A stretch of DNA of 64,000 nucleotides. Source: Argopecten irradians. Taxonomy: Eukaryota > Mollusca > Bivalvia > Pectinida > Pectinidae. The DNA lies in assembly GCF_041381155.1 (NCBI RefSeq), contig NC_091137.1, forward strand, positions 16,053,765-16,117,764, read 5' to 3'. A model generated the notes under the pieces. That model did no database searches. It was given only the letters and a program-made list of their open reading frames with translations, and was not told where the DNA came from. This document shows, piece by piece, positions 13,601 through 24,900 of this stretch. The position numbers were made by a program, and so were the translations under genes. The stretch's first letter is position 1, and the number at the start of each line of letters is the position of its first letter.

Positions 13601-14132
13601 CATTTTTACTACCGAGAGGAATATAGAACCGCATACGTAAATAGTAACAGTAATCCTGTTCAGCGTGTAATATCTATGGAAAAAATAATAAAAAAAACTA
13701 TAATTATCCATCAAAGATTACTTGACAATACATATCTTTGCCGTAAGCCATAAGTGATTTTCGATATCGTAAAAATGATGTCATTCCGGTGAATGTGACG
13801 TCACTTTTAGCCGGAATGAATGACGTTTCTTTCAACGGAAGGTTAAAGTTCGGAATGAAGTTTAGAAAAAGTTCCGTTAGATGTGACGTAATCGTAATGA
13901 CAGATAAAGCATTTCGTATTGATGGATAAAGCATTTCGGATTGACGGATAAAGCACAAGTTTATCCGGCAGTAATAATCTATCAGTATGTGTTGCAGTTG
14001 CGGGATAAACTATGATAACCATTACAATGTGTGACTATCATCTAATTCTGTTTTATGTTATAATTGTAGCCCATCTGTGATCATAAAAGAATACCGGAAA
14101 CACGACCAGGAACACGGATTAATCTCGCGTGA
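4622..14132 (+). CDS. Gene 1: secreted protein with two EGF-like domains and a ZP domain
   Basis: Coding exons (window positions): 4622-4627, 8027-8078, 8337-8453, 8987-9094, 9402-9607, 9797-9900, 11209-11333, 12136-12226, 12688-12865 and 14070-14132; total 1050 nt, 349 aa, all joins in frame with GT/AG borders. Residues 1-22 form a hydrophobic signal peptide. EGF-like domain 1 is C24-C54 and domain 2 is C63-C90, six cysteines each. The ZP domain runs from C99 (IQC) to about C332. ZP-N keeps four cysteines, with the last in a TEFTCTY motif; ZP-C opens with DGC (C271) and ends near VCKGQC and PIC. No transmembrane helix or basic cleavage site follows; the last exon adds 20 residues. Family knowledge: ZP modules polymerise extracellularly, and EGF-ZP proteins occur in bivalve shell matrix. 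A shell or matrix role is inference. If the two-codon first exon is wrong, M6 is the likely start. A possible AATAAA poly(A) signal lies at 14322. Confidence 0.82.
9690..9724. repeat. GAT/GAC trinucleotide-like microsatellite
   Basis: A short run of GATGATGAATATGACGATGATGATG-like words lies in the intron between the two ZP-N exons of gene 1. It is not coding. Confidence 0.6.
10952..11103. repeat. foldback (inverted repeat) in gene 1 intron
   Basis: The arms (about 10952-11011 and 11041-11103) are reverse complements around a short centre. The strongest blocks are CATGGGGGTATGAA paired with TTCATACCCCCATG, and ATTGCAAAC paired with GTTTGCAAAC; the outer ends AAGTATTG and CAATACTT also pair. 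The size (about 150 bases) and position about 100 bases upstream of the exon at 11209 suggest an inserted foldback MITE. It could form a stem in the pre-mRNA. Confidence 0.65.
12457..12480 (+). repeat. G-run tract with quadruplex potential
   Basis: Three runs of five to seven G separated by TT lie within 24 bases, in the intron upstream of the gene 1 ZP-C exon. The longest run could supply two tracts, so a G-quadruplex is possible on the sense strand. Confidence 0.5.
13903..13956 (+). repeat. 22-bp direct repeat, three copies
   Basis: GATAAAGC starts at 13903, 13925 and 13947, an exact 22-base period. The first two copies continue with ATTTCG(T/G)ATTGA; the third diverges after GATAAAGCA. 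It lies in the last intron of gene 1. Confidence 0.6.
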
Positions 14133-14321
14133 GGTCAAGTGCACACTTAAGGACTTCCAGAGCGAAATGTTCCCTGTGCCTATATTTAATATTATCTAAG
14201 GATACGCCTTTGTTATTTTCATTTCCGCGTGAATATAACGAACTATCATTTGTACAATCCATGCTTCAAAACACGTTTTACCAATGTTTGTGTTTATCAG
14301 TAACAACTGACACTTGCATAA

Positions 14322-14327
14322 AATAAA
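14322..14327 (+). other. possible poly(A) signal of gene 1
   Basis: An AATAAA hexamer lies about 190 bases after the stop codon of gene 1. That is a plausible 3' UTR length, but AATAAA is common by chance in sequence this AT-rich. Confidence 0.35.
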
Positions 14328-15370
14328 AGCGAACTTCTCTGAGGTTTATTCGGTACCAAAGGAAATGAACACTTGTCCAGCATTTGTTTACCACTTCAGA
14401 CACCGATGGTGTATCTGGGGTCGGTGATTCGGTGAGTTGATGACTTTGATTGTTACAGCCATTTAAAAGATAATAAATACAATGGCAAATGTTGTAATGT
14501 GTTGTGTTTTCTGGAATGGGCGCTTGTGTTGATAGCATACCTTTCCTCGTCACATGTTTTCTCCGTTCTGTTAAGTGACATTTACTTGGAGCCGATATCA
14601 TTATATAAGCCTGTTAAATACTTAATGTAAAATCAGTCATCACGTTGTTTATATTTGGTGTCTGATTTAGGTTGGGACACGAAAGGAATGACATTGCTAC
14701 TTTTTTGTATAATTTGTTGACAGTTTTGGTTTTCAAAGTAACGCATATCTCTTTCTTCCAAAAATAAATGTTATCTGCTTGTTAAGGTTTCCTGATTTAA
14801 ATAGATAGGTTTTTTTCTAACGCAATGTAATATAGATTTTAAGTTAGTTACGTTAATATGTACAAAATATCTTAAAGTATATCACACAACATTTTCTTTT
14901 CAAAAAAAACATGGGGCAATGTCAAAATATATGGTAAGACAAGCGTTAATAACACCATTTTGACATTACAGGTAATGATAACATTGTAACTAATATTTTA
15001 ACACGTCTATATAGAAACGAAATTAAAACGAAATCAAAAGTGCTGTCATATGCCACTGATGATAATTTTACGAACAATTCAGTCTTACGATCTTAGGGTG
15101 AAGATCTATATACATGTAGGCAATGAATGCTATCTCATCCCATTTTCTTTTGTCGATTAAATGAGGTGTATCAATTCGGCCGATTTATGGTCACTCTGTG
15201 ATAAGCAAAATATTTTGCATACAGATACCTTAGGGTCAGCTGCAGATTGTATGTTATTCAGAATATCCGATATTTTCTGCGCTCATGGTTATTCAAAATG
15301 TTAGAAAAGAGATTTTTTCATGTAAATATTGGGTTTGTGAAGTTCAGTTCAGAAAACTGATGAAAAATTT
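14328..15370. other. intergenic DNA, no gene seen
   Basis: No exon, RNA gene or regular repeat could be supported here. Composition is AT-rich throughout. Confidence 0.45.
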
Positions 15371-16545
15371 AAAAGGTATGTCACAGTGACCTAGTTAAAC
15401 ATTTGTTCCATTTAAGCATTAAAAAAGTTAGATTTTTTTGCTGAAAACTAAGATTTTTCAACGATTTTATAGCTTGAGATCGATGTTTAGTTCTGCATGT
15501 GGATCTTCACATGTCCTGCATAAGATGATTACATCCCAGGGTCACATTGGCTAGGTCACGTGCTTAAATTGCGTCATATACAATGTAATATATCATCTAT
15601 CCACTAAACAAACGCTGTTTTCCCTTTTTAAGCAGGTTTCTAAATTGTTTAGGCTTGTTTTAATGCAAGCAATGCCTTCACTGAAGGTAGGATGTCATAA
15701 TTGTGCCTCTTACCCTATTACATGATCGTAAATGGAAACTAAATTTGGACTCTTAATTTTGTGGGTATAGAGATGAAAATACTCTATTTTTTCAACCATT
15801 TCGAAGCTTTCTAGTATTTTATATGTATTTTGTCACAATATTCTTCAGATAGCTACATCCTAAGGTCACATTTGCTGGGCAAAAATAAGGTCACATTCAA
15901 TGGAAAGATATCTTCTGCCTATTAAGTATCATCTGGGTTTTGCATGTTTAAAGCAAGTGTTTAAGCTTTTTAAATTTATTTTATAAGAAAAAAATAAGCC
16001 ACATCTACAATGCAAGTATGATGTTAGAATTGAACCTGCTACCTCATTGCATGATCGGAAAAGGCGACTTAATCTGCGATCTCATTTCTGGTGGGTACCT
16101 AGATAAAGATATATTAGATTTCTGCCTCAATTATTACATAGAGAAGGTTTCTTTCTCATGAAGACTTTCCTATCACTATAAACTAATTATTTTCAGGATA
16201 ACATCCGCTTATCGTGAACGCTAGATGTTAAATACATTATATTGTTTTCTAAAGCCACAAGATAAAGGTTACATATTTAGTCGCCTTTTATGATCATGCA
16301 ATGGGGCAGCAGGCAAAATTCTAACATTATGTTTGCAATGTAGGTGTTGCGTAATATTATCTCATAAAACAAACTTAATTAACTTAAACATTTGCTTAAG
16401 CATTGAAAACCCAAAATCCAAACAAAGCTTTAAACGTCACTTTAAACCTAGGAAATTGTTGAAAAATTGAAACATTTCCATTGAAGTTACCACAAAATTA
16501 AGATTCCAAATGTAGTCGCCTTTTACGATCATACATCTCGAACCG
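15371..16545. repeat. dispersed repeat family, diverged copies in both orientations
   Basis: Related blocks recur: a CATCCTAAGGTCACATTTGC-like block with AGGTCAC neighbours (near 15530 and 15855), an ATTACATGATCGTAAATGG / GCATGATCGGAAAAGGCGAC block (near 15715 and 16050), and its reverse complement, TAGTCGCCTTTTATGATCATG (near 16280) and TAGTCGCCTTTTACGATCAT (near 16512). A further AAGGCGACTAAATCTGG copy lies near 32780. The mix of direct and inverted copies suggests nested insertions of one repeat family of unknown type. Confidence 0.5.
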
Positions 16546-19500
16546 AGTTTCCATAGAAAAATAATTTGTGCAAATTTTTGAAGCTAAATTAACTAGGCTA
16601 AAAGCAAAGCTAGTAATAGGTTTGTTTCTACTGGATATTGCAATGTCAAACTTAATAGTATCCTCGGTGATCCAGGAGTTGCTATCACTGTGGTTATATA
16701 CCCCCTTTGACTATCTCATAGTAAAACTGGAGACAGCTCATGAGAAAAACAAACTGACCAATCACAGGCCTGAAGAGATTATAGAGAGAGCGATGCTCAC
16801 CTTCAAAAACCACGTAGTCAGCCATAGCGTACCGTTATTCAAATATTTTGATGTGCATCAATGGACCACGCTGGAATTATCTGTGTCTTATGATGTCTTC
16901 AGTTTTATTATGACACAGTCCAGGAGTGTCTCATATTGTTCTGAGAGCAATGACCATTGAAGAAAACACTTTAATGGAAGATTCAAATGTTACATGAAAA
17001 TTTCAACTTATGTAATCAGTACCTGACAAACACTTTGTTGACATTAAGCGCACGAACCTTGCTCAAGTGCAAAAATTAGACAATGTAGCGCCTCATCTAA
17101 TCGACGATAGCAAATAGTTCCTTCTATCGCCTAACTTGATTTCATGATAACACGTGTTATACATATTGTTGTATTGGAGTTAATTGCCTTAATTAATTGC
17201 ATTAATGTTTACATAGTTTCTTGAATTTATTATCGCATTGTTTGTATGTAAAAACACAACTCTCAGCATTATGCGTTCGACTCTTTTTCGATAAACAAAT
17301 ATATTTTCCAAAAACTGTTATAAATACCATTTCAGAAGATTTGAACGAAAAATGCAGCGGATCATCACATTCTACACATGTAGTAAAGTTTGTAATATCT
17401 GACAATGTATCTCAGTACTTTGAAAATTAAGGCAACATAAAAGGGAAGACGAAACTAAACTAAAAAATCTTCACATATCTAGTGATTCCCCAAATTGAGC
17501 TCTGTGTGGAGAACCGATAATAACCTATATATGATTTTGCACATCCAAATTATGGGGTACTCGGGTAGTGTCGTATCTATTATGTTGCTTAAACGACAAA
17601 ATCAAATTATTGAAAAAGCCATATTTGCTGTCAAATTTGATATTTACCTAGGATTTGCGATAAAATGCTATCCGAAATCGGATACGGTGTGACATGTCAA
17701 TATGAAGGCATTCTTATATATTGCAACGAAAAACGGGATTCAATGTTTACTGTAACCTTTGCCAGGTTAAAGGCCCAAAGAGCTTTAAATTTACAAGCGT
17801 CAATAAAGGGGGCGCTGTAGTCATAATAATGATCTAATCGGGTTTAAAAAACTGTGACATATTTGCATTAAAATTCTATTTCTTCGACCACATGTTTCGT
17901 TTTCGAAAAATTGTTGACATTTCTCTTGGTTTCGCATCTCTCGCGCTACTTCGAGATTGTCGCGACGATGTTCGGAAGAGTTCGGAATGATTCGGTCTCT
18001 TTCGAGCCCTCTTTCGAGCCTATTTTTTACGTGTACACGTTAAAAAGAATTTTTACTTTTATAATTAAAAATACTTCCAATGCTGCAACTTCATAAAAAA
18101 CTGTAAAATTAGAATGTTTAAAATTCAGATAAACGGAGAAAAATATGTATAACACTTAAACAGAACAGTTTTCACTTTGACAAAAAGAGCGAAAGTGATA
18201 GACCATACAACTTTAATGCGATGAACTAATTCAAATTTTAAAAAAAAATCATAAATCTATCGTGGGCTGATTTTCACCCTAAATGCAACAAAGATAATTC
18301 AGGCAATTATATTTTGTTTTGTTATGTCACGATTATCTAACTTTGCGGAAAGGATTTCCGTGCATATAAAAACTGCGACAACTCAGTACAAAATTATCCA
18401 GTAGGTTGCATACTCGCCATTTAGTCAATTAACGAATACACTTTGAGTCCTCACAGTGTACGATGTATGTTCATTATATTTTCATTTGAGAAATTATGTT
18501 TATACTAATACTTGAGTACACGAAAGGGAAAACACTGTATGGCCTTGGCAAAGCAGCAGGTTGCGTGCGAATATTCATTTTTTTTTCAATCATGTACCAA
18601 CAGCTATTCTGCATATATGGCTACCCATCGTATGGTGACGCTCGACTGCTTTTTCTAATAAAGTAAAAATCACATTCAATTATAAGATTTCTTTAATCGA
18701 ATTCCATATCAAGAGCCGTACTTTTTGATTTTGAAGCATTAATTGGTTGTAATTGCAAGTAACATTAGTAAAGTATTGAACGCGAAGAAGTTTTTAACAA
18801 GGTGACAAATCTCTGTTTTTTCAAGTATGAACCTGTTCATTTAATTAAGCAAAACAACTCTATGCTTATGAGGCATATGCAGACAATAACATGGTCTCTA
18901 ATTCATATTGTTTGAAAATTTAAACACGATAAATTGTATTTTTCAGACTTCACCCCTTAAAGTACGATGGCTTAGGGGAGAAATCCACCCTTTTGGCACG
19001 ACAAGAATGTATGCAGCTGACTCTTATGGATGTATATACAAAATATACAGTAGAATGATAAACTCTCCACTATGTATTCATTAAGACTGTTGGAAAGGAA
19101 GGTATACCGGCAACTAAAAGGGAAATAGTAAAAATAGTCTTCAGTGTAGGTGTTAAACATTCCTTAGGATATAAATAGCCTGTATGATTAACGGCTGATC
19201 TCACAAACACATCTTACGTCACCTGTACACTCATTACCATAGGTCAATTCCATGACAGAATTATTCCAAATTCCGTTTGAAATTCAATAGGACGGATATG
19301 ATTTAATATGTAAAACTAACTGTTGAATATTAAGGATAATGCATTAACATAGATCAATTCCATAGGAGTATTCTTTGGCGTAGACATAACAAAAGGTAAG
19401 TGGACTTTTCTCATACTCTTGAAATAACACCTTTGTTAACTGTGGCTTTTAGAAAATAAGTTTTTTGTTAAATGATGATTAAATAATGTAAGTTTTGTTT

Positions 19501-21909
19501 AAAAAATCTGAAAAAGGCGACAAAGAATTAAACAAGCATTGTTTTTCAAAGTGAATTTGAATTTATCAGTTCCATTTCATATGCATTATTCCAACTCTCT
19601 TATATAAAGACTTATCTACTTAACGAAGAACAATCCATAGTTCTACATAGTTTTAGATACATTATAACATCAGTGAAAGTATTGGTGGACACAATAAGAC
19701 AATAAAACCGAATACGTCTTGTAAACTTTTTCATTATATAAACAGCTAGGACAGATACGTGCTCTTATATGGTTCACAGTCACTGTACTCCGCAGTGGTG
19801 ATTTTAAAATCTTATTGCTATTCGTTTTCTCCACACTAACCATACCATTTGTCTAACAGATAGGATATATAAAATGCTGTTTTTTTATTGAATTTCAACA
19901 ATCGATGTTGAGAAACTTTGACAATGAACTTGACACACACTTTTCTTTATTCATGCAGTTCAGAGCAATGTCTTCCTGTGAACCATAACCTTTTTAGTGT
20001 ACCAGTAAATTTGGTATATGTAACAAATTTCTCCGTTTTTATCGTTTTCAAAACGGGTTGGTGTGATGTCGATAAGTGTTGTTGATAAAAAGGTAAAATT
20101 AATAGTTTAATTTCAATTCTATTGACAATGCCAAAGGGATAAGACATCATGCATTGCCTACACAGGTCTTTTCTAAATTATCTGTTTGCCGTAGGTTTTA
20201 ACATAAGTTCAACTGCATGATAGAGTATTTGTTTAAAAGTATGAGAACGGGGTCGTTCTAGGATAAGTATTCACCTAATTCAATTGCTATGCTTTATTTT
20301 GGTTGAAAGGTCATAGTTTTATATTGTTATCCGTTGAAAACTCGCACAGAAACCTAGAACAGTACGTTATAATGATTTATCGCCCGAATATTATTTCAAT
20401 CAGCAGCAAATAGATATAACAACGCAATAATTTTCTAATTAAGTTTTTAAACAGGTAAGCATGTTCTAAGATATGTCCGAATAAGCCTAATTAGGTAATA
20501 AACGATGAAATAACATTCGCTGGACATGTTATACCACTTTTCTTCCGAGTTTGTCAATTCTAATTAGACTTACTGTGACCTGTGTAGCGTAACTAATTGT
20601 CAAACAATGTACTATTTAATATATTTGTATTCTAAAGTGACGAAATAGATTTTATATGTACAAGTTGTTAGTTGATATTTGACGACCTCGCGAGACTGTC
20701 ACGAAATGTACACTGATGGAAAGCCCTGAGGCTACACGAGATTTACTATTCCTTATTAGGTATTCAGTGTAACTCATCCTGGTGTTAGCCAGGTGATCGT
20801 TACTAATACCTACAGACACAGGCTGTGATTTTCTCCGATACATGAAGGATTTTCGAGAATAACCTGTCGCATTTCGAAATCATCAACTTCTCATAAAGGT
20901 AAGAATTTCTATAAAACAATAAAACTTTACACAGATATGGATTTTAAGTGACCATTCCTGTGATGTTTTGGACATTAGAATTCACTGATTATGTAAAAGG
21001 AAGACGTATAGACAAGAGAGAAGACAGGCCGTGACTGGTGTATAGTTAATATTCATTAGTCATTTACGTCATACGTCGACACGCTAACAACAAAAAACGC
21101 AATATTCTTACAGCATTTTATAATTAGTTCTTTTAACGTAAGTAAATCAGCCATACATATGTCTATTGCACCTATAACAGTTTACACCACTTTTAATTTT
21201 ACTGTAGCGATTGATATTGGACATATTACATTGTACTTTATTTTGATTTGTTTTAATGATATTTTACTCATTTAAATAGGTAACTATACCAATGTTTTGT
21301 AAATTGGGGAATCATTTGTATACTGTATTTTCTTCTTTTTTGCACTGACAATTTTCATTTCAAAGAAATTGATGAATATCAATTGACCATGAATTACAGT
21401 GGTATAAGATTTAAAAAACAAAACTGTTCGAAATAATGATACGCCTAATTTGTTTGCTAACATTTTATCTTTTAACATGCCTAGCATTTATCCTAAAAAA
21501 TTAATAAAATCTTATATGTAATGTATATTGATATTTTGTAAAAACAATTATACAAACAACATATCAAGACACAAGAAACATTAATGACAAACAGGTCATT
21601 AAATAGTTTTCAATATTGTAAGCAGTTGTTTTCTTATTGATTTAAATTTTGTACGTGTTTTCATTCTTATTGTTTGGACGGTAATCGTTGCTTGCTTCTT
21701 TATTTAATTAAGTACAATATTGTGTTGATATGTTTCATTAATGCATCATTGATCAACCTTTGACTATGCATATTTGTATTGTATTTAAAAGCAGATAACT
21801 ATACGGATATATCATATTATGAAATATATTGGTAAGTTCCATCTCATGTATATACAATGTATGTAAATTACATTGTTTGAATATGTAAATTTCCTTTTTT
21901 TATTGGCAG
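16546..21909. other. intergenic DNA upstream of gene 2, no gene supported
   Basis: An open frame of 130 codons at 16568-16960 (+) has no recognisable domain, no flanking splice logic and sits beside the dispersed repeat, so I do not call it a gene. A TATAAAA box at about 18364 and a CpG-richer patch at 17900-18030 could mark a promoter for gene 2, but no 5' exon could be traced to it. A GTAAGA donor-like site at about 20899 is another candidate end of a 5' UTR exon. All of this is weak. Confidence 0.35.
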
Positions 21910-24900
21910 ATGTCATCCTTCATCGTGTTTTCGTCATTATTTGTTGGCCTTACATTTGTCGTCCTTGGTAAGAACCTTTGTCCTAGATTTACATCAATAA
22001 ACTGTTAATAACGAATATTGCATATATATTAATGTATGAATTTCCAATATAACAATAAAAACTATTTGAAAATCATTAAAATCAACCATGTCAACGGGAC
22101 AGTTATATATGTAATTTATCTGTTCTCCACCTGACAGTGAGTCTTACACGTTATTCTTAATTCCGTTCTGAGGTTATGTCTTTGAAAGATTGACACAATC
22201 ACAGTATGATTGCTTTCAGTAAACAGTTACTGTCAGAGACCGGGGTTCTATTGCCAAAACTATGGAAAGTGTACCGAAAACCAAACCTGTGAATGCCCAA
22301 CAGGATACAGAGGCTTCGACTGTCGGGTACCACAATGTAAGTAAAAACTGGTTATGCTATATCACTCAGAGTATATGTTGCATCAAGCTTTGTGTTCGTA
22401 CTAACCTATTAACCTAATAAGTTTAGATTCAATTCAATTAGTTGACTATCAAAAATTATTATTAATGCAATAAATCAGCCATAACACAATGTTTTTTGTA
22501 ATTATAAAAAAAACCTTTAAATCAATCATCTCCTCTGTTCATATATATAATTCATATTATCAATAATGCATATTGAATTTACTACCAAAAGATTTGCCTT
22601 CTATCAAGGCTATTATGGGGTTTTTTCTACAATTTATATACCGGTATATCAAAAACAAAAAGCTACATAATTGATAATTTACTCTTTAAAAAGGAGTTAA
22701 AAGACACTACACCGCACATAGATGCAATTGGATATATAAGACCATAATAATTATGATAGTGATGGTTTAAGGCCTGGGAAGTTCTGAACACATCTTAAAT
22801 TAAATCAATGTTTCATTAAAGAATGCTGACAAATAAAGATGTGCACCACAAAAATGTCCTTACTCATTGAAAGATAGGCAAAAACAAATATATGTAAATG
22901 AGGGTTAAACGTAAGTGTGAAAATTAGAAGATTTGTATACACATGTTTTATTGAAAAGTGAATATCAAAATATCTTTGATCGTGTATTATGATATCAACA
23001 ATTCCTTAAATGTGTTTTCATTAACCTTTAAAAGTTTAAGATACTTTAATTTCCAGCATATTACATGTGCTTGATCAGGAAACATCTGTCTATATTGCAC
23101 AACAATGAATTAATCAGTAACAAGCAGTATGAATATCATTCCTGTATCATTATAATGAGGAAAACTAAGCCCATCTTCACGACACTACTTAATTAACATG
23201 CCTGACAACTTGATCCATCAATTGTCGCCTGTCTAGATATTATGCATACGTCATTACATTCTCCTCTTCTTAACTCTGAAATATGACTTGCTCTATATAA
23301 CAAAAATCAAGACATTGAAAAAGTCATTTTTCGTGTAGTAATATTTATAATTCATATAGCTATATGCCAATGGTATATGCATTATAATTAAAAGCATCGT
23401 TTTTAATTTTATCAAAGCTTATTTTAACTTTTTAAGCTTTACTAGATACAATATTAAAGAAAGATGTTTTCTGCTTCAAATACATGTAGGATAGAATTAT
23501 AATATAGGTCAAGGATAACTGTATATTGTAAACTATGATGTAGTAGTTCGTTATTCTTATATTTAAGTATAGGTATTCTCTAAAGCATTATATGATCATT
23601 CATACATGGTTTGCATCTTATTTGAAGGCAAAAGTCGTCCAGTTTTATTTGCTTTGTAAATCACTTTCTTAATCAAAGAATCTAAACTGAGTATAACTTA
23701 TTCAGAAACTTAATACTTCGTTGTGTGAATTACAATGTAGGTGGTTGGATGATGATTTACCAAATAGATTTATTGATCAATATTCAGTAAACACAAATCC
23801 ATCCATCGTTTAACAGACTTTGGCATTTTATGTGATGGGTAGATGCAAAATAATAATGAACTCAATGTTGACATAAGAAGTAAAATGCTGTTTATTAAAG
23901 ACGTGGTTGGCTGACTGCAATGTAATATCGATGTTTTATTTTATTTCCCAGGGGTTCCGAAATGTAATAACAACTGCAGTGGCCACGGGGAATGCGTAAC
24001 TACAATGGGATCAAGCTGGTGTTACTGCGATTATGGATACTTTGGAGAGAACTGTAGCATCAAGAATGGTAGGCGATTGCTTTAGGTTTACTTTGGAGAG
24101 AACTGTATAATCAAAAATGGTAGGCAAATGTGATTAGGTTTAATTTGCAGAGAACAGTAGCATCAGAAAAGTAGGCATATGTGGTAAGAGTTACTTTGGA
24201 GATTAAAAGTAGCATCAGAATAGTAGACAGATGTGATAAGAGTTACTTTGGAGATTAAAAGTAGCATCAGAATAGTAGACATATGTGGTAAGAGTTACTT
24301 TGGAGATTAAAAGTAGCATCAGAATAGTAGACATATGTGATAAGAGTTACTTTGGAGATTAAAAGTAGCATCAGAATAGTAGACATATGTGATAAGAGTT
24401 ACTTTGGAGATTAAAAGTAGCATCAGAATAGTAGACATATGTGATAAGAGTTACTTTGGAGATTAAAAGTAGCATTAGAATAGTAGACATATGTGACAAG
24501 AGTTACTTTGGAGATAAAAGTAGCATCAGAATAGTAGACATATGTGGTAAGAGTTACTTTGGAGATTAAAAGTAGCATCAGAATAGTAGACATATGTGAT
24601 AAGAGTTACTTTGGAGATAAAAGTAGCATCAGAATAGTAGACATATGTGATAAGAGTTACTTTGGAGATAAAAGTAGCATCAGAATAGTAGACATATGTG
24701 ATAAGAGTTACTTTGGAGATAAAAAGTAGCATCAGAAGATAAAAGTAGCATCAGAATAGTAGACATATGTGATAAGAGTTACTTTGGGGAGAACAGTAGT
24801 ATCAGAATAGTAGACATATGTGAAAAGAGTTACTTTGGGGAGAACAGTAGTATCAGAATAGTAGACAGATGTGAAAAGAGTTACTTTGGGGAGAACAGTA

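Noticed and set aside
16568-16960. 130-codon open frame between genes 1 and 2
   Set aside because: No recognisable domain, no signal peptide, no splice context, and adjacent to a dispersed repeat.
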